DNA of 64,000 bases, taken from contig CAJMPQ010000004.1 of NCBI GenBank assembly GCA_905215335.1, positions 112,589 through 176,588 on the forward strand. The letters run 5' to 3'. Shown here in pieces: positions 17,377-25,606 of the stretch. Made by a program: the position numbers and the translations under genes. The notes under the pieces are model-generated. The model saw only the letters and a program-made list of their open reading frames with translations, was not told where the DNA came from and did not search any database. Source of the stretch: an uncultured bacterium. GTDB lineage: Bacteria > Cyanobacteriota > Vampirovibrionia > Gastranaerophilales > Gastranaerophilaceae. The stretch's first letter is position 1. The number at the start of each line of letters is the position of its first letter.

Positions 17377-17619
17377 TTATTCAATAATACCTTTTTCAAA
17401 ATAATCTTGTTCTAATCTTGATAAATAATTACGAGCTTCAATATATTCTTTTGGTGACATACTTTCTGCATTTCTTTCTAATGTAGCTCTTAACACAGAT
17501 TTATCATCAACTTTAATCATATTTCTTCTTGCATTTTGAACTATTTCTAATGCCACATCTCCAGCCTTTTGCAGACCATTACGCTTATCAAAATATAAAT
17601 TATTAAAACTTATTTTCAT
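17377..17619 (-). CDS. Small hypothetical protein (80 aa)
   Basis: Unrecognised, charged and helical, with no membrane segment or cysteine motif. It opens MKISFNNLYFDKRNGLQKAG and continues into a region around MSPKEYIEARNYLSRLEQDY. GGAG lies 9 nt upstream of the ATG. It sits between hppA and prs on the opposite strand and shares the hppA terminator. Confidence 0.7.
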   Translation of the reverse strand: MKISFNNLYFDKRNGLQKAGDVALEIVQNARRNMIKVDDKSVLRATLERNAESMSPKEYIEARNYLSRLEQDYFEKGIIE

Positions 17620-17758
17620 AAAACATTTCTCCGATTACTATTTACATCTATTTTAAACCTAAACAAAAATATTATTGCTAAAAATATTTAAAAATATTAA
17701 ATATACTATCAAAAAAAATTATTTAGGGTAATTTATATATACAAAACTTAAAAAATTA

Positions 17759-17787
17759 TTGAGCTTAAATGCTGACAGATTTATAAT
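17759..17787 (+). promoter_or_regulatory. Promoter of prs
   Basis: TTGAGC at 17759-17764, a 17-bp spacer and a perfect TATAAT at 17782-17787, giving a leader of about 30 nt. Confidence 0.75.
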
Positions 17788-17823
17788 ACACCATGGTGGT
17801 GGATGTAGAAAGGATTAAAAATA

Positions 17824-18843
17824 ATGGTTGCAATCGAAGAAATGACTTACCCTCAACTAGAAAAAGCAATAAACCCAACTCACGACATTAGACTATTTTC
17901 AGGTCGTTCTAACCCAAAATTAGCACAAGAAATTGCTGATTATTTAGGAACAACTGTTGGTCCTATGATTGTGAAAAATTTTGCAGACGGAGAATTATAC
18001 GTTCAAGTTAAAGAAAGTGTTAGAGGAGATGATGTTTTCATCATTCAACCAGTTTGCAATCCTGTAAACGAAAATTTAATGGAATTATTAATTATAATTG
18101 ATGCATTTAAAAGAGCTAGTGCTAAAACAATTACTGCAGTAATTCCATATTATGGATACGCTAGACAAGATAGAAAAACTTCTGGCCGTGAAGCAATTAC
18201 TGCTAAACTTGTTGCAGACTTATTAACAACAGCAGGCGCAGACAGAGTTCTTGCAATGGATCTACATACCGGTCAAATTCAAGGATTTTTCAATATTCTT
18301 GTAGACCACATTTTTGCAACAAATGTACTTGTAAATTACATCAAAGATTTAGGCATTGATCCAGAAAACATGGTTGCAGTATCTCCTGACATGGGCGGAG
18401 CAAATAGAACAAGACATTTTGCGAAAAAACTTGATTGTCCTATTGCAATCATAGATAAAAGACGTGATAAACATAACGAAGCAATTGCAGCTAACGTAAT
18501 TGGTGATGTTAAAGATAAAGTTTGTTTAATGTTTGATGATATTATTGATACAGCAGGTACAATTTGCGAAGCTGCTAAACTTTTAAAATCAAAAGGTGCT
18601 AAAGAAATTTATGTTGGAGCAACCCACCCTGTATTTTCAGGCCCAGCTATCGAAAGACTAGGTTCTGCCCCAATTACAGAATGTATCGTTACAAATACAA
18701 TACCTTTAGATATGAGCAAAATGCCACCAAATATCAAACAGGTTTCTGTAGCTCCATTACTTGCACAAGCTATTTCTAGAATTCATGACGATGAATCAGT
18801 AAGTTCATTATTTGGATTTGAAAAAGAAATGCAAGTTTCATAG
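17824..18843 (+). CDS. prs: Ribose-phosphate pyrophosphokinase (PRPP synthetase)
   Basis: The enzyme makes PRPP from ribose 5-phosphate and ATP, feeding purine, pyrimidine, His, Trp and NAD synthesis. Visible motifs in 339 residues: FSGRSNPKLAQEIA, the NFADGELYVQ segment, the flexible-loop Y-x-YARQDRK, the metal and pyrophosphate-binding MDLHTGQIQGFF, and the PRPP loop MFDDIIDTAGTICEAA. The length is slightly above the usual 310-320 because of an N-terminal extension (VAIEEMTYPQLEKAI). It has its own promoter and terminator. Confidence 0.97.
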   Translation: MVAIEEMTYPQLEKAINPTHDIRLFSGRSNPKLAQEIADYLGTTVGPMIVKNFADGELYVQVKESVRGDDVFIIQPVCNPVNENLMELLIIIDAFKRASAKTITAVIPYYGYARQDRKTSGREAITAKLVADLLTTAGADRVLAMDLHTGQIQGFFNILVDHIFATNVLVNYIKDLGIDPENMVAVSPDMGGANRTRHFAKKLDCPIAIIDKRRDKHNEAIAANVIGDVKDKVCLMFDDIIDTAGTICEAAKLLKSKGAKEIYVGATHPVFSGPAIERLGSAPITECIVTNTIPLDMSKMPPNIKQVSVAPLLAQAISRIHDDESVSSLFGFEKEMQVS

Positions 18844-18878
18844 AAAATACAAAATACAATAAATAATAATTTCAAATA

Positions 18879-18911
18879 AGACAAGGACTTAAAGTCCTTG
18901 TCTTATTTTTA
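18879..18911 (+). terminator. Terminator after prs
   Basis: AGACAAGGACTT pairs with AAGTCCTTGTCTT around a minimal loop, followed by TTTTT after ATT. Confidence 0.88.
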
Positions 18912-18983
18912 TCTCATACAAATAGAGGATATTTGAACCTTTTTACTTAAGAAAAAAAAATACATTCCGTATATAAAAATATA

Positions 18984-19059
18984 GATATGAAAAACGAAAG
19001 TTTTTCATACCTCCTCCCCAAGTCTGGTAGCCGTTCTTTTTGAAACGGCTTTTTTTTTT
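18984..19059 (+). ncRNA. Candidate small RNA, two hairpins flanking CCUCCUCC (Yfr1-like layout)
   Basis: An about 76-nt unit lies between prs and the next gene. Hairpin 1 has a 10-bp stem with a GAAA tetraloop (18986-19009). An unpaired stretch, CCTCCTCCCCAAGTCTGGT (19010-19028), follows. Hairpin 2 (19029-19050) leads into ten T and is a strong terminator. TATAAA at 18972-18977 could be its -10; no clear -35 is seen. No ORF fits. The layout (hairpin, exposed C/U-rich element complementary to Shine-Dalgarno sequences, terminator hairpin) is that of cyanobacterial Yfr1, but the primary sequence of the element differs. The structure is seen directly; an antisense role at ribosome sites is inferred. 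Confidence 0.65.
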
Positions 19060-19162
19060 GCTTTAAATATATATAAATAAATGTAAAATTTCATTTATAT
19101 TTTAGCAATCCAAAATATTCACCACACTTTCTGAAATTACAAATCAGAAATGGAGGCAAGCG

Positions 19163-19615
19163 ATGAATTTTTCTATCAACAATATTAACCCAGCTTTTAC
19201 AGGTACAATGTTAATTCCAACTGCAGAGATGATGAAACAAGGTCCAAAAGCAAATGAAACAATGCGCCAAATAGGTATGGAAACCGCTAAGTTTGCAAAA
19301 CCTGAAGATATGGAAATGACTAAAGATGGTATTTTGGTTAAAATTGATGATAATAGAGAAAAAGAATACCAAGCAATTATTGCCAAATACGGAATTCAAG
19401 TTCAAAAAACTGATGCAAAAATAAATCCAAATAACAAAGGGGATTTATCAACTTACAAATTTATGGTATCAAAATTAACTCCAAATGAAGCTGATGCAAA
19501 AGCTGAAAAATTTGAAAAAATGACAGAAGAAGAAAAAAACAAAGAATACATTAAAGTCTATAATGAATTCAAACAAAGCCCTCATTCAATGGAAAAGGCT
19601 GAAGCAACAAAATAA
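19163..19615 (+). CDS. Hypothetical protein with N-terminal NPAFTG tag
   Basis: A 150-residue hydrophilic protein with no recognised domain. It starts MNFSINNINPAFTG, one of four proteins in the window with a short Asn-rich N terminus ending in x-F-x-[G/S/N]. The body is Lys/Glu-rich and helical, with segments IDDNREKEYQAIIAKYGIQV and EKFEKMTEEEKNKEYIKVYN. No signal peptide or membrane helix. GGAGG lies 8 nt before the ATG, so it should be well translated. It is monocistronic with its own terminator, 104 bp after the sRNA candidate. Confidence 0.8.
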   Translation: MNFSINNINPAFTGTMLIPTAEMMKQGPKANETMRQIGMETAKFAKPEDMEMTKDGILVKIDDNREKEYQAIIAKYGIQVQKTDAKINPNNKGDLSTYKFMVSKLTPNEADAKAEKFEKMTEEEKNKEYIKVYNEFKQSPHSMEKAEATK

Positions 19616-19632
19616 AAAAGATTTTATAATAA

Positions 19633-19668
19633 GAAAGGTTGAAGATTAAATTCAACCTTTTCTTTTTT
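19633..19668 (+). terminator. Terminator
   Basis: AAAGGTTGAA pairs with TTCAACCTTT around a 7-nt loop, followed by TCTTTTTTT. Confidence 0.88.
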
Positions 19669-20120
19669 TACCAAGATAAATATTTTATTGTAGCAGCAGC
19701 ATTACTTGCAGCATTAATAACATTTGCAGCAGCATTAACTCCTGCATAATCATCTTTTACAACCACTGTATTCACCGTTGATGATACAGGAACAACAGTT
19801 TCATCATAATATTCTCTGGCTGGAGTGTATATATATGTAGAATAATATCTAGGATAATAAGGTCTGTAAAAAGGATCCATCATAGGATTATAAGGCCTAT
19901 AAATTGGAGGAGGCAAAAGTGGTGGCAACGGTGGTCTATGACCTATATGATGATGCATAGGCGGACGAGCATGGAAAGGAGGCCTTGCCATTGGAGGTCT
20001 ATGCATTGATCCCATTGGCGGACGCATGCCAGGGCCACCATGAGCATGCCTGCCAGGAGCTGCAAAACTTGGTAAACTTAAAAATATAACAGCAAAAATA
20101 GCAATAAAAAACTTTTCCAT
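19668..20120 (-). CDS. Secreted His/Pro/Met/Arg-rich protein
   Basis: The ATG at 20120 is preferred because GGAG lies 6 nt upstream; the ATG at 20132 gives only four extra residues. The 150-residue product has a clear signal peptide (MEKFFIAIFAVIFLSLPSFA, cleavage A-A-P). A low-complexity domain rich in His, Pro, Met and Arg follows (for example MHRPPMARPPFHARPPMHHH). Then come a Tyr/Pro segment and an Ala/Asn-rich tail. His/Met-rich exported proteins often bind Cu, Ni or Zn, but no defined metal site is present, so that is only an inference. Confidence 0.75.
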   Translation of the reverse strand: MEKFFIAIFAVIFLSLPSFAAPGRHAHGGPGMRPPMGSMHRPPMARPPFHARPPMHHHIGHRPPLPPLLPPPIYRPYNPMMDPFYRPYYPRYYSTYIYTPAREYYDETVVPVSSTVNTVVVKDDYAGVNAAANVINAASNAAATIKYLSW

Positions 20121-20179
20121 ACCTTTCTCCATATTTACCTACTCATGTACTTAAACGATAAACAAAAAAATTTGTTCAA

Positions 20180-20209
20180 AAAAAGCTCCTATAAATTTAC
20201 AGGAGCTTA
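20180..20209 (-). terminator. Terminator after GH77-like gene
   Basis: Read on the minus strand, AAGCTCCTGTAAA pairs with TTTATAGGAGCTT, followed by TTTTT. It lies 27 bp past the stop of the 707-residue gene. Confidence 0.85.
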
Positions 20210-20235
20210 ATATTACTTATTATATTTGTTTATTT

Positions 20236-22359
20236 TTAAGCAGCTTTTTTCTTAGTAAAGAATTTATATGCTGAATAACCAACAACTAAAAGTCCAGCAA
20301 CTATTATAATAGGTTTTGCAACCTTATTCTTTTTAACAGCTTGAACTGTTTCTGCTACAGGCTTTGATTCTTTAACTTCTTTTGCTTCTTCTACAACATC
20401 TTCAACTGCTTCTTCAACAACATCCTGAACAACCTTTGGAGTTTCTTTTGGCGCTGCTGCCTCAATTATAGGTTCTGCAACAGGTTCTACCACTGGTTGA
20501 GCGACAACGTCTGGAGCAGCCTTAACGTCTTCACCTGCAGGGCGAATACCATATAATTTTTCTTTAAATTCAACAATTTTTTCAAATAATTCTGGATATT
20601 TTTCATCAAAACCTTTAGCTTTGAATACTTTTTCTAATCCATCCATAAGGTTAAAAGCACGTCCTTCTTTTACCGCATCATAATATGCTTGTTCCGGATT
20701 TGTTGGCATTTTTAGACGGAAATTTTCAGCACCATTATCATTATGGGCATTAAATCTTCCTAACATTCCAAAGAATTCAGGGAAAAACATAAAATGATTT
20801 TTGGCTAACAATGGTTCTGCATTTTTAGCTCTTATAAATTCATCACCATTTTGTAACACTGATGAATCTATTTTTAAAATATCAGAAAGCACATTTATTT
20901 GAGCTCCACGTCTTGCAGCATGCTCATCTAGTGTCGCAAGATCTCTCAATGGAGTAGTATCTCTATTAGATGCACCATAAATATAATCTGAAGGAGGAAT
21001 ATTGAATTTTTCATTATAAGCCTTTGTTGAGCCCCATCCTTCTCCCATATAATCAGAAGAATATATCTTTACTTTATCCCTTAATGGTTCAATAACTGAA
21101 TTATCATCATTAAATGCTTTAAAATCTCCAGGACCAGTTTCTACTTCATAGAAAATATCTTTAGGGTTATAATTTTCACCTTTTACTGATCTTACAGTAT
21201 TTTCAATAAAATCAGTTAGGGTTCTTCCCATTTCTTTTTTCTCATGATATGAACCATCTGAATTACTCAACATTGGAGTAATATAACCCCAACCCATATC
21301 CAATCTTAATGTATCATAGCGTTCTGCAGCTAATCTAATTTTTTGTGCTAACATTCTTGCTGCCGGACTGGTTGGATTTGAAATTTCATAGAAATTTAAG
21401 GCTGGAATTTTTAAATCTGGTTGTCCCATATAAACATCGTAAGAAAATGCTTTAGGATTGCCAAACATATCACTTAAACTAAATTGATAAGCAACATCTC
21501 CACCAAATTTAAAACCTTTTTCATGCGCTCTATCTCTTGCCATACCTAAACTTTTATCAGCTAAGAATTTTTTAAATTTATAGAAATCAATATCTTCTGC
21601 ATTTTCTTGTAATATTGCAGTTTTTCGCGCATTACGTAAATCTTGTGGATAATCTACATCATATAATTTTTTATCAACTTCCTCTGGCCAATGATCAAAC
21701 ATTTGAGTATCGTATTTTTTTGATAAAACATCAAATATACCATGAGATTCTAACCAATCAGCATTTTTTGTATTATAAGCATCAAACTCTTGACGTAAAT
21801 TATTTATAGTTTCACCTTCACCAGTTTTAAATCTTTGATATGCTTTTTTCAACATATTTTCAAATGGGCTATCCGGTTCCACTACATTTTCAAAATTCAC
21901 TAATACATTTTTATTTTCACCATTATTTGCATCAACAACAGCTTTTAATTCCTCTGGAGTAATTAATTTTCCAAAGCGTTCGTCCATCAACATTTCAGGT
22001 TCGATTAAATGTGTACTTAATCCGTCTGAAGATGCTTCATAAGCACAATAAAAACTTTTTGGTGGTTTCGGTAATAATTCACCAGATGGCAAATCTTGAA
22101 TCACATTCGCAGTAGAAAAAGTCTTAACTACATCTAATAATTCATCACCCTGTTTTGATAATAAAGTACCAGTACCAGTATTAGTTTCTGGAGCCTGTGG
22201 TAAACAGGCACTTGAATATATAAAAACTGATTTATCCGGCTGTCCTATTATGTCTAAAGCCTCTTGCTTAGTTTTAAGAAAAGCTGCCTTTTCCTCTTTT
22301 GATAAATTTCCAAATTGAACATTTTGTGTTCTATAATTTTGAATAACTCCTATACGCAT
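20236..22359 (-). CDS. GH77-like (4-alpha-glucanotransferase-like) protein with C-terminal membrane anchor
   Basis: A divergent MalQ-type domain covers residues about 40-605: NTGTGTLLSKQG, NADWLESHGIFDVLSKKYDT, EKGFKFGGDVAYQFSLSDMF. Its three presumed catalytic acids are Asp354 in LRLDMGW (nucleophile), Glu405 or Glu407 in YEVETG (acid/base) and Asp467 in SNRDTTP; their spacing fits GH77. Such enzymes transfer alpha-1,4-glucan segments. Unusual additions are an N-terminal tag (MRIGVIQNYRTQNVQFGN), an Ala/Pro/Glu/Val-rich linker (about 608-678), and one membrane helix plus a KKKAA tail (683-707). GGGGAT precedes the ATG. The GH77 call rests on motif order; activity and membrane side are unproven. 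Confidence 0.72.
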   Translation of the reverse strand: MRIGVIQNYRTQNVQFGNLSKEEKAAFLKTKQEALDIIGQPDKSVFIYSSACLPQAPETNTGTGTLLSKQGDELLDVVKTFSTANVIQDLPSGELLPKPPKSFYCAYEASSDGLSTHLIEPEMLMDERFGKLITPEELKAVVDANNGENKNVLVNFENVVEPDSPFENMLKKAYQRFKTGEGETINNLRQEFDAYNTKNADWLESHGIFDVLSKKYDTQMFDHWPEEVDKKLYDVDYPQDLRNARKTAILQENAEDIDFYKFKKFLADKSLGMARDRAHEKGFKFGGDVAYQFSLSDMFGNPKAFSYDVYMGQPDLKIPALNFYEISNPTSPAARMLAQKIRLAAERYDTLRLDMGWGYITPMLSNSDGSYHEKKEMGRTLTDFIENTVRSVKGENYNPKDIFYEVETGPGDFKAFNDDNSVIEPLRDKVKIYSSDYMGEGWGSTKAYNEKFNIPPSDYIYGASNRDTTPLRDLATLDEHAARRGAQINVLSDILKIDSSVLQNGDEFIRAKNAEPLLAKNHFMFFPEFFGMLGRFNAHNDNGAENFRLKMPTNPEQAYYDAVKEGRAFNLMDGLEKVFKAKGFDEKYPELFEKIVEFKEKLYGIRPAGEDVKAAPDVVAQPVVEPVAEPIIEAAAPKETPKVVQDVVEEAVEDVVEEAKEVKESKPVAETVQAVKKNKVAKPIIIVAGLLVVGYSAYKFFTKKKAA

Positions 22360-22524
22360 AATTATCCCCCATTTAAAAATATATAAACTCGTAAATTATA
22401 ATTTTGATAAATAAAACACTAAATCTTAAAAAAGTGTAACATAAAAATAAAAATCTATAAATTTCTTTTTATATTATTTGATTTTTTCACTTCTTTAAGC
22501 TACTTTACTGTAGAGGAGATGAAC

Positions 22525-23481
22525 TTGAACAATAAATCTAAAGGTATAGCTTATGGAGCTTTAGCTGCTATAAGTTATGGAACAAACCCCTTATTTGCTT
22601 TACCGTTATACGCTGGAGGAATTGGCGTTAATTCTGTGCTTTTTTATAGATATTCCCTAGCAGTTCTTATATATTTTATTTGGATTAAATTTATAAAAAA
22701 AGCATCTCTAAAAATTTCTAAAAATGAACTTTTACCTTTAATAATTTTAGGATTAGTTTTTTCTATATCATCATTAACTCTTTTTGATGCATTTAACTAT
22801 ATTGAAGCTGGAATTGCTTGTACTTTACTATTCATTTATCCGGTTTTAGTCGCAATTCTTATGGCTATATTCTACAAAGAAAGACTATCCAAAACTGCAT
22901 ATTTTTCAATACTTTTAATACTCCTTGGAGTTTTATGCCTATATAAAGGTAAAACTGGGCATGCACTAAATTTATTTGGTGTATTTATCGTCTTTATATC
23001 AGCTCTATTATATTCTATCTATATAATTGGTGTTCGTAAAATAAAAATACTTCAAAACATGACAAGTGAAAAATTGAGTTTTTATGTTATGTTATTTGGA
23101 CTTGTTGTATATATATATAATTTAAAATTTTGCACTCAGTTACAAATAATACAGACTCCCAAATTATGGTTATATGCAATAGCTTTATCAATATTTCCAA
23201 CAATTATTTCACTTGAAACAATTACCATTGCTATAAAATTTATTGGAGCTACTCCTGCTGCAATATTAGGATCTTTAGAACCTATTACTGCAATATTTTT
23301 TGGTGTTGTTATATTCCATGAACAATTAACTTTTAGAATACTTTTAGGAATTGCGGCAATATTACTTGGAGTTCTACTAATAATCATCAGTAATAATAGA
23401 AAAAATAAAAAAATGCATGATTTTCTTCAAGATCAGCTCCAACATATTGAAGAAAGCAATAAAGAATTAATTCAAAAATAA
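22525..23481 (+). CDS. EamA-family (DMT) transporter
   Basis: A ten-helix drug/metabolite-type exporter of about 318 residues made of two EamA repeats. The first opens GIAYGALAAISYGTNPLFA. The second includes GATPAAILGSLEPITAIFFG, the typical P-x-x-A-x-x-x-x-x-E-P signature. The substrate cannot be read. Start choice: the ATG at 22519 directly abuts AGAGGAG, too close for initiation. The TTG at 22525 sits 6 nt from it and is preferred. The C-terminal tail (DFLQDQLQHIEESNKELIQK) is charged and cytoplasmic. Confidence 0.9.
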   Translation: MNNKSKGIAYGALAAISYGTNPLFALPLYAGGIGVNSVLFYRYSLAVLIYFIWIKFIKKASLKISKNELLPLIILGLVFSISSLTLFDAFNYIEAGIACTLLFIYPVLVAILMAIFYKERLSKTAYFSILLILLGVLCLYKGKTGHALNLFGVFIVFISALLYSIYIIGVRKIKILQNMTSEKLSFYVMLFGLVVYIYNLKFCTQLQIIQTPKLWLYAIALSIFPTIISLETITIAIKFIGATPAAILGSLEPITAIFFGVVIFHEQLTFRILLGIAAILLGVLLIIISNNRKNKKMHDFLQDQLQHIEESNKELIQK

Positions 23482-23530
23482 GTCAAAAATATAATACTCC
23501 TATAATTATTATTTATGCTAGAATACAAAT

Positions 23531-23929
23531 GTGAAAAATATATTAAAAACATTATTTATAATATTTGTTTTTTTAATTTCACTTAGCATATTTGGAAACA
23601 GTGAAACCACTTTTGTTTCCGAAAATTTATACAACTTAAGAAATCAAATAGCATTAACTCAGTCTCAACAACAATCAGAACCGGAACTAATCATAAATGT
23701 TAATGAGAATGAGAATTCTTTAGTAGCTTCAAATTTCCCAAATAATGAAATTTTCGCATCTAATGATTGCGGAAAATCTCATTATGGAACAATTTTAACA
23801 GATAAAGCCGCTAACCAAAATAAATCTATAAAACAAAATTTATCAAAAAAATATAATAATTTTACCCATCTCATTTCTCATAAAATATCTCCGTATTTAA
23901 GAAGTGAGATTTGTACTCGTGCGCCATAA
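23531..23929 (+). CDS. Hypothetical exported protein, GTG start
   Basis: A 132-residue frame beginning at GTG with a hydrophobic N-terminal segment (ILKTLFIIFVFLISLSIFG) that looks like a signal peptide or anchor. An Asn/Ser/Gln-rich body with no known motif follows. There is no good Shine-Dalgarno, so the call is weaker than for neighbours. The phrase SHYGTILTDKAANQNK is not diagnostic. It sits between the EamA transporter and the OadG-like gene. Confidence 0.55.
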   Translation: MKNILKTLFIIFVFLISLSIFGNSETTFVSENLYNLRNQIALTQSQQQSEPELIINVNENENSLVASNFPNNEIFASNDCGKSHYGTILTDKAANQNKSIKQNLSKKYNNFTHLISHKISPYLRSEICTRAP

Positions 23930-23981
23930 CACTCCTATTTTTTTCATTTTAGTTTTACATTTTAATTAAATAGGAGAAGAC

Positions 23982-24224
23982 ATGAATATCGAATTACTAA
24001 AAGTCGGTTGCTTTGTTATGGTAATTGGTATGGGTTTTGTGTATTTCTTTCTATATATAATGATATTGATTGTAGAATTAGCTACAAAATTTATCAAAAT
24101 ATTGAATAAATACTTCCCTGAAGCAATCGAAGAAGAAAAATATCAACCAAGAAAGAAATCAGAAAATAATGATGCAGAAATTGCACTAGCTATAGCTTGT
24201 GCAGTTGCAGAAAGGAGTAAATAG
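23982..24224 (+). CDS. OadG-like sodium-pump decarboxylase gamma subunit
   Basis: An 80-residue protein with the OadG layout: a short N terminus (MNIELLKVGCFVMVIGMG), one membrane helix, a polar middle and the C-terminal ALAIACAVAERSK, matching the AAIAAAI-x-x-x-R motif. OadG holds the biotin-dependent Na+-pumping decarboxylase complex (oxaloacetate or methylmalonyl-CoA type) together. The alpha and beta subunits are not in this window. Instead the gene overlaps by 1 bp the start of an antiporter gene, whose AAAGGAG site lies inside it. The OadG family call is fairly confident; its partner here is unknown. Confidence 0.75.
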   Translation: MNIELLKVGCFVMVIGMGFVYFFLYIMILIVELATKFIKILNKYFPEAIEEEKYQPRKKSENNDAEIALAIACAVAERSK

Positions 24225-25543
24225 TGTTAAGTAATTTCATTTCTGCACACAGTGTTATTATATCTGCAGGATTATTACTGTTAGCATATATTTTTATTGC
24301 TCTGGAAAAAATCCCAAAAGTTACAATAGCACTAATCGGTGCAGCTATTACAATCGTACTTGGACTTGTTAGTCAAACAAAATTAATAGATGGAGCTATT
24401 GATCCACATTACTTTATTAATTTTGTAGATTTCAATGTAATATTTTTACTTGTGTCTATGATGATTATAGTCTCTATTACCACTCGTAGTGGAGTATTTA
24501 ATTGGATTGCAAATGAACTTTTAAAATTCACAAAAGGACACCCTATTAAGGTTTTATTTGCACTTGGTTTATTCACAGCATTTACAAGTGCATTTTTAGA
24601 TAACGTTACCACAGTTATTCTAATTATGCCTATTACCTTTGCAATTGCAAAAAAATTAGATGTTGATCCAATTCCATATTTATTAACTGAAATATTCGCA
24701 TCAAACATTGGAGGTACTGCAACTTTAATTGGTGACCCTCCAAATATCATCATTGGTAGCGCAGGCGGATTATCTTTTATGGACTTTATAAAAGAATTAA
24801 CTCCTGTGATTGTTATTATATTACTTGCAGTAATTGCCTTACTATCTTTTATATTCAAAAAGAAACTTGTTGCTGCACAAGAAAAAATGGATGAAGTAGC
24901 TAAAATAGATAATACACATACAATAACTAATAAAAATTTAATGCTTCGTTCTACAATAACTCTAGCATTAGTTATTTTAGGATTTATGCTACATGATGTT
25001 ATACATATTGAAACTTGTGTTGTTGCAATGTTAGGTGCCAGCTTCTTATTAATCTTTGAAAAACCAACTGATATATTAAGAGACGTTGAATGGAATACAA
25101 TATTCTTCTTTATTGGTTTATTTATCATTATTGGAGGCCTAGAAGCTTCTGGTGGTATTAAATTAATGGCAGAATGGATATTAAAAGTTACCCAAGGTTC
25201 TCAAGCCGCTACATCTATGATTATCCTTTGGGCTTCTGGAATCATCTCCGGTATAATCGATAATATTCCATATACAGCAACTATGGCTCCAATGCTTGTT
25301 GAAATAGAAAAAGCAATGGGTGCAAATTATGCATATCCACTATGGTGGGCTTTATCTTTAGGTGCTTGTCTTGGTGGAAACATGACAATTATAGGTGCTG
25401 CTGCTAACGTTATTGTTTCTGAAAATGCAAATAAGGAAGGTCATCCTATCGCATTTATGAGATTTTTAAAATATGGTGTATGTGTTGTTGCTATTTCATT
25501 ATTAATAAGCACAGCTTACCTATATCTAAGATTCTTACGATAA
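24224..25543 (+). CDS. ArsB/NhaD-family ion transporter (probable Na+/H+ antiporter)
   Basis: A 439-residue polytopic protein of the ion transporter superfamily. It has the repeated substrate motif: TAFTSAFLDNVTTVILIMPI in the first half with NIGGTATLIGDPPNIIIG, and SGIISGIIDNIPYTATMAPM with LGGNMTIIGAAANVIV in the second half. This NhaD/ArsB pattern usually means Na+/H+ exchange, though arsenite or dicarboxylate transport cannot be excluded. It starts with GTG overlapping the OadG-like stop, with AAAGGAG 6 nt upstream, so translation is probably coupled. This supports a Na+-related role. Confidence 0.88.
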   Translation: MLSNFISAHSVIISAGLLLLAYIFIALEKIPKVTIALIGAAITIVLGLVSQTKLIDGAIDPHYFINFVDFNVIFLLVSMMIIVSITTRSGVFNWIANELLKFTKGHPIKVLFALGLFTAFTSAFLDNVTTVILIMPITFAIAKKLDVDPIPYLLTEIFASNIGGTATLIGDPPNIIIGSAGGLSFMDFIKELTPVIVIILLAVIALLSFIFKKKLVAAQEKMDEVAKIDNTHTITNKNLMLRSTITLALVILGFMLHDVIHIETCVVAMLGASFLLIFEKPTDILRDVEWNTIFFFIGLFIIIGGLEASGGIKLMAEWILKVTQGSQAATSMIILWASGIISGIIDNIPYTATMAPMLVEIEKAMGANYAYPLWWALSLGACLGGNMTIIGAAANVIVSENANKEGHPIAFMRFLKYGVCVVAISLLISTAYLYLRFLR

Positions 25544-25571
25544 TTCACAAAACCAAACAACCAAAAATACA

Positions 25572-25606
25572 GAAGACGCCGGAATTTAAAATTCCGGCGT
25601 CTTTCT
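25572..25606. terminator. Strong bidirectional terminator
   Basis: A long GC-containing stem (AAGACGCCGGAATTT with AAATTCCGGCGTCTT) with almost no loop. It separates the antiporter gene from the convergent nrdG. Confidence 0.9.

Noticed and set aside
24409..25128. 239-codon open frame antisense to the NhaD/ArsB-type gene
   Set aside because: It is the mirror of a strongly conserved transporter, has no ribosome site, and its translation is low-complexity Ile/Thr/Ser-rich with no family features.
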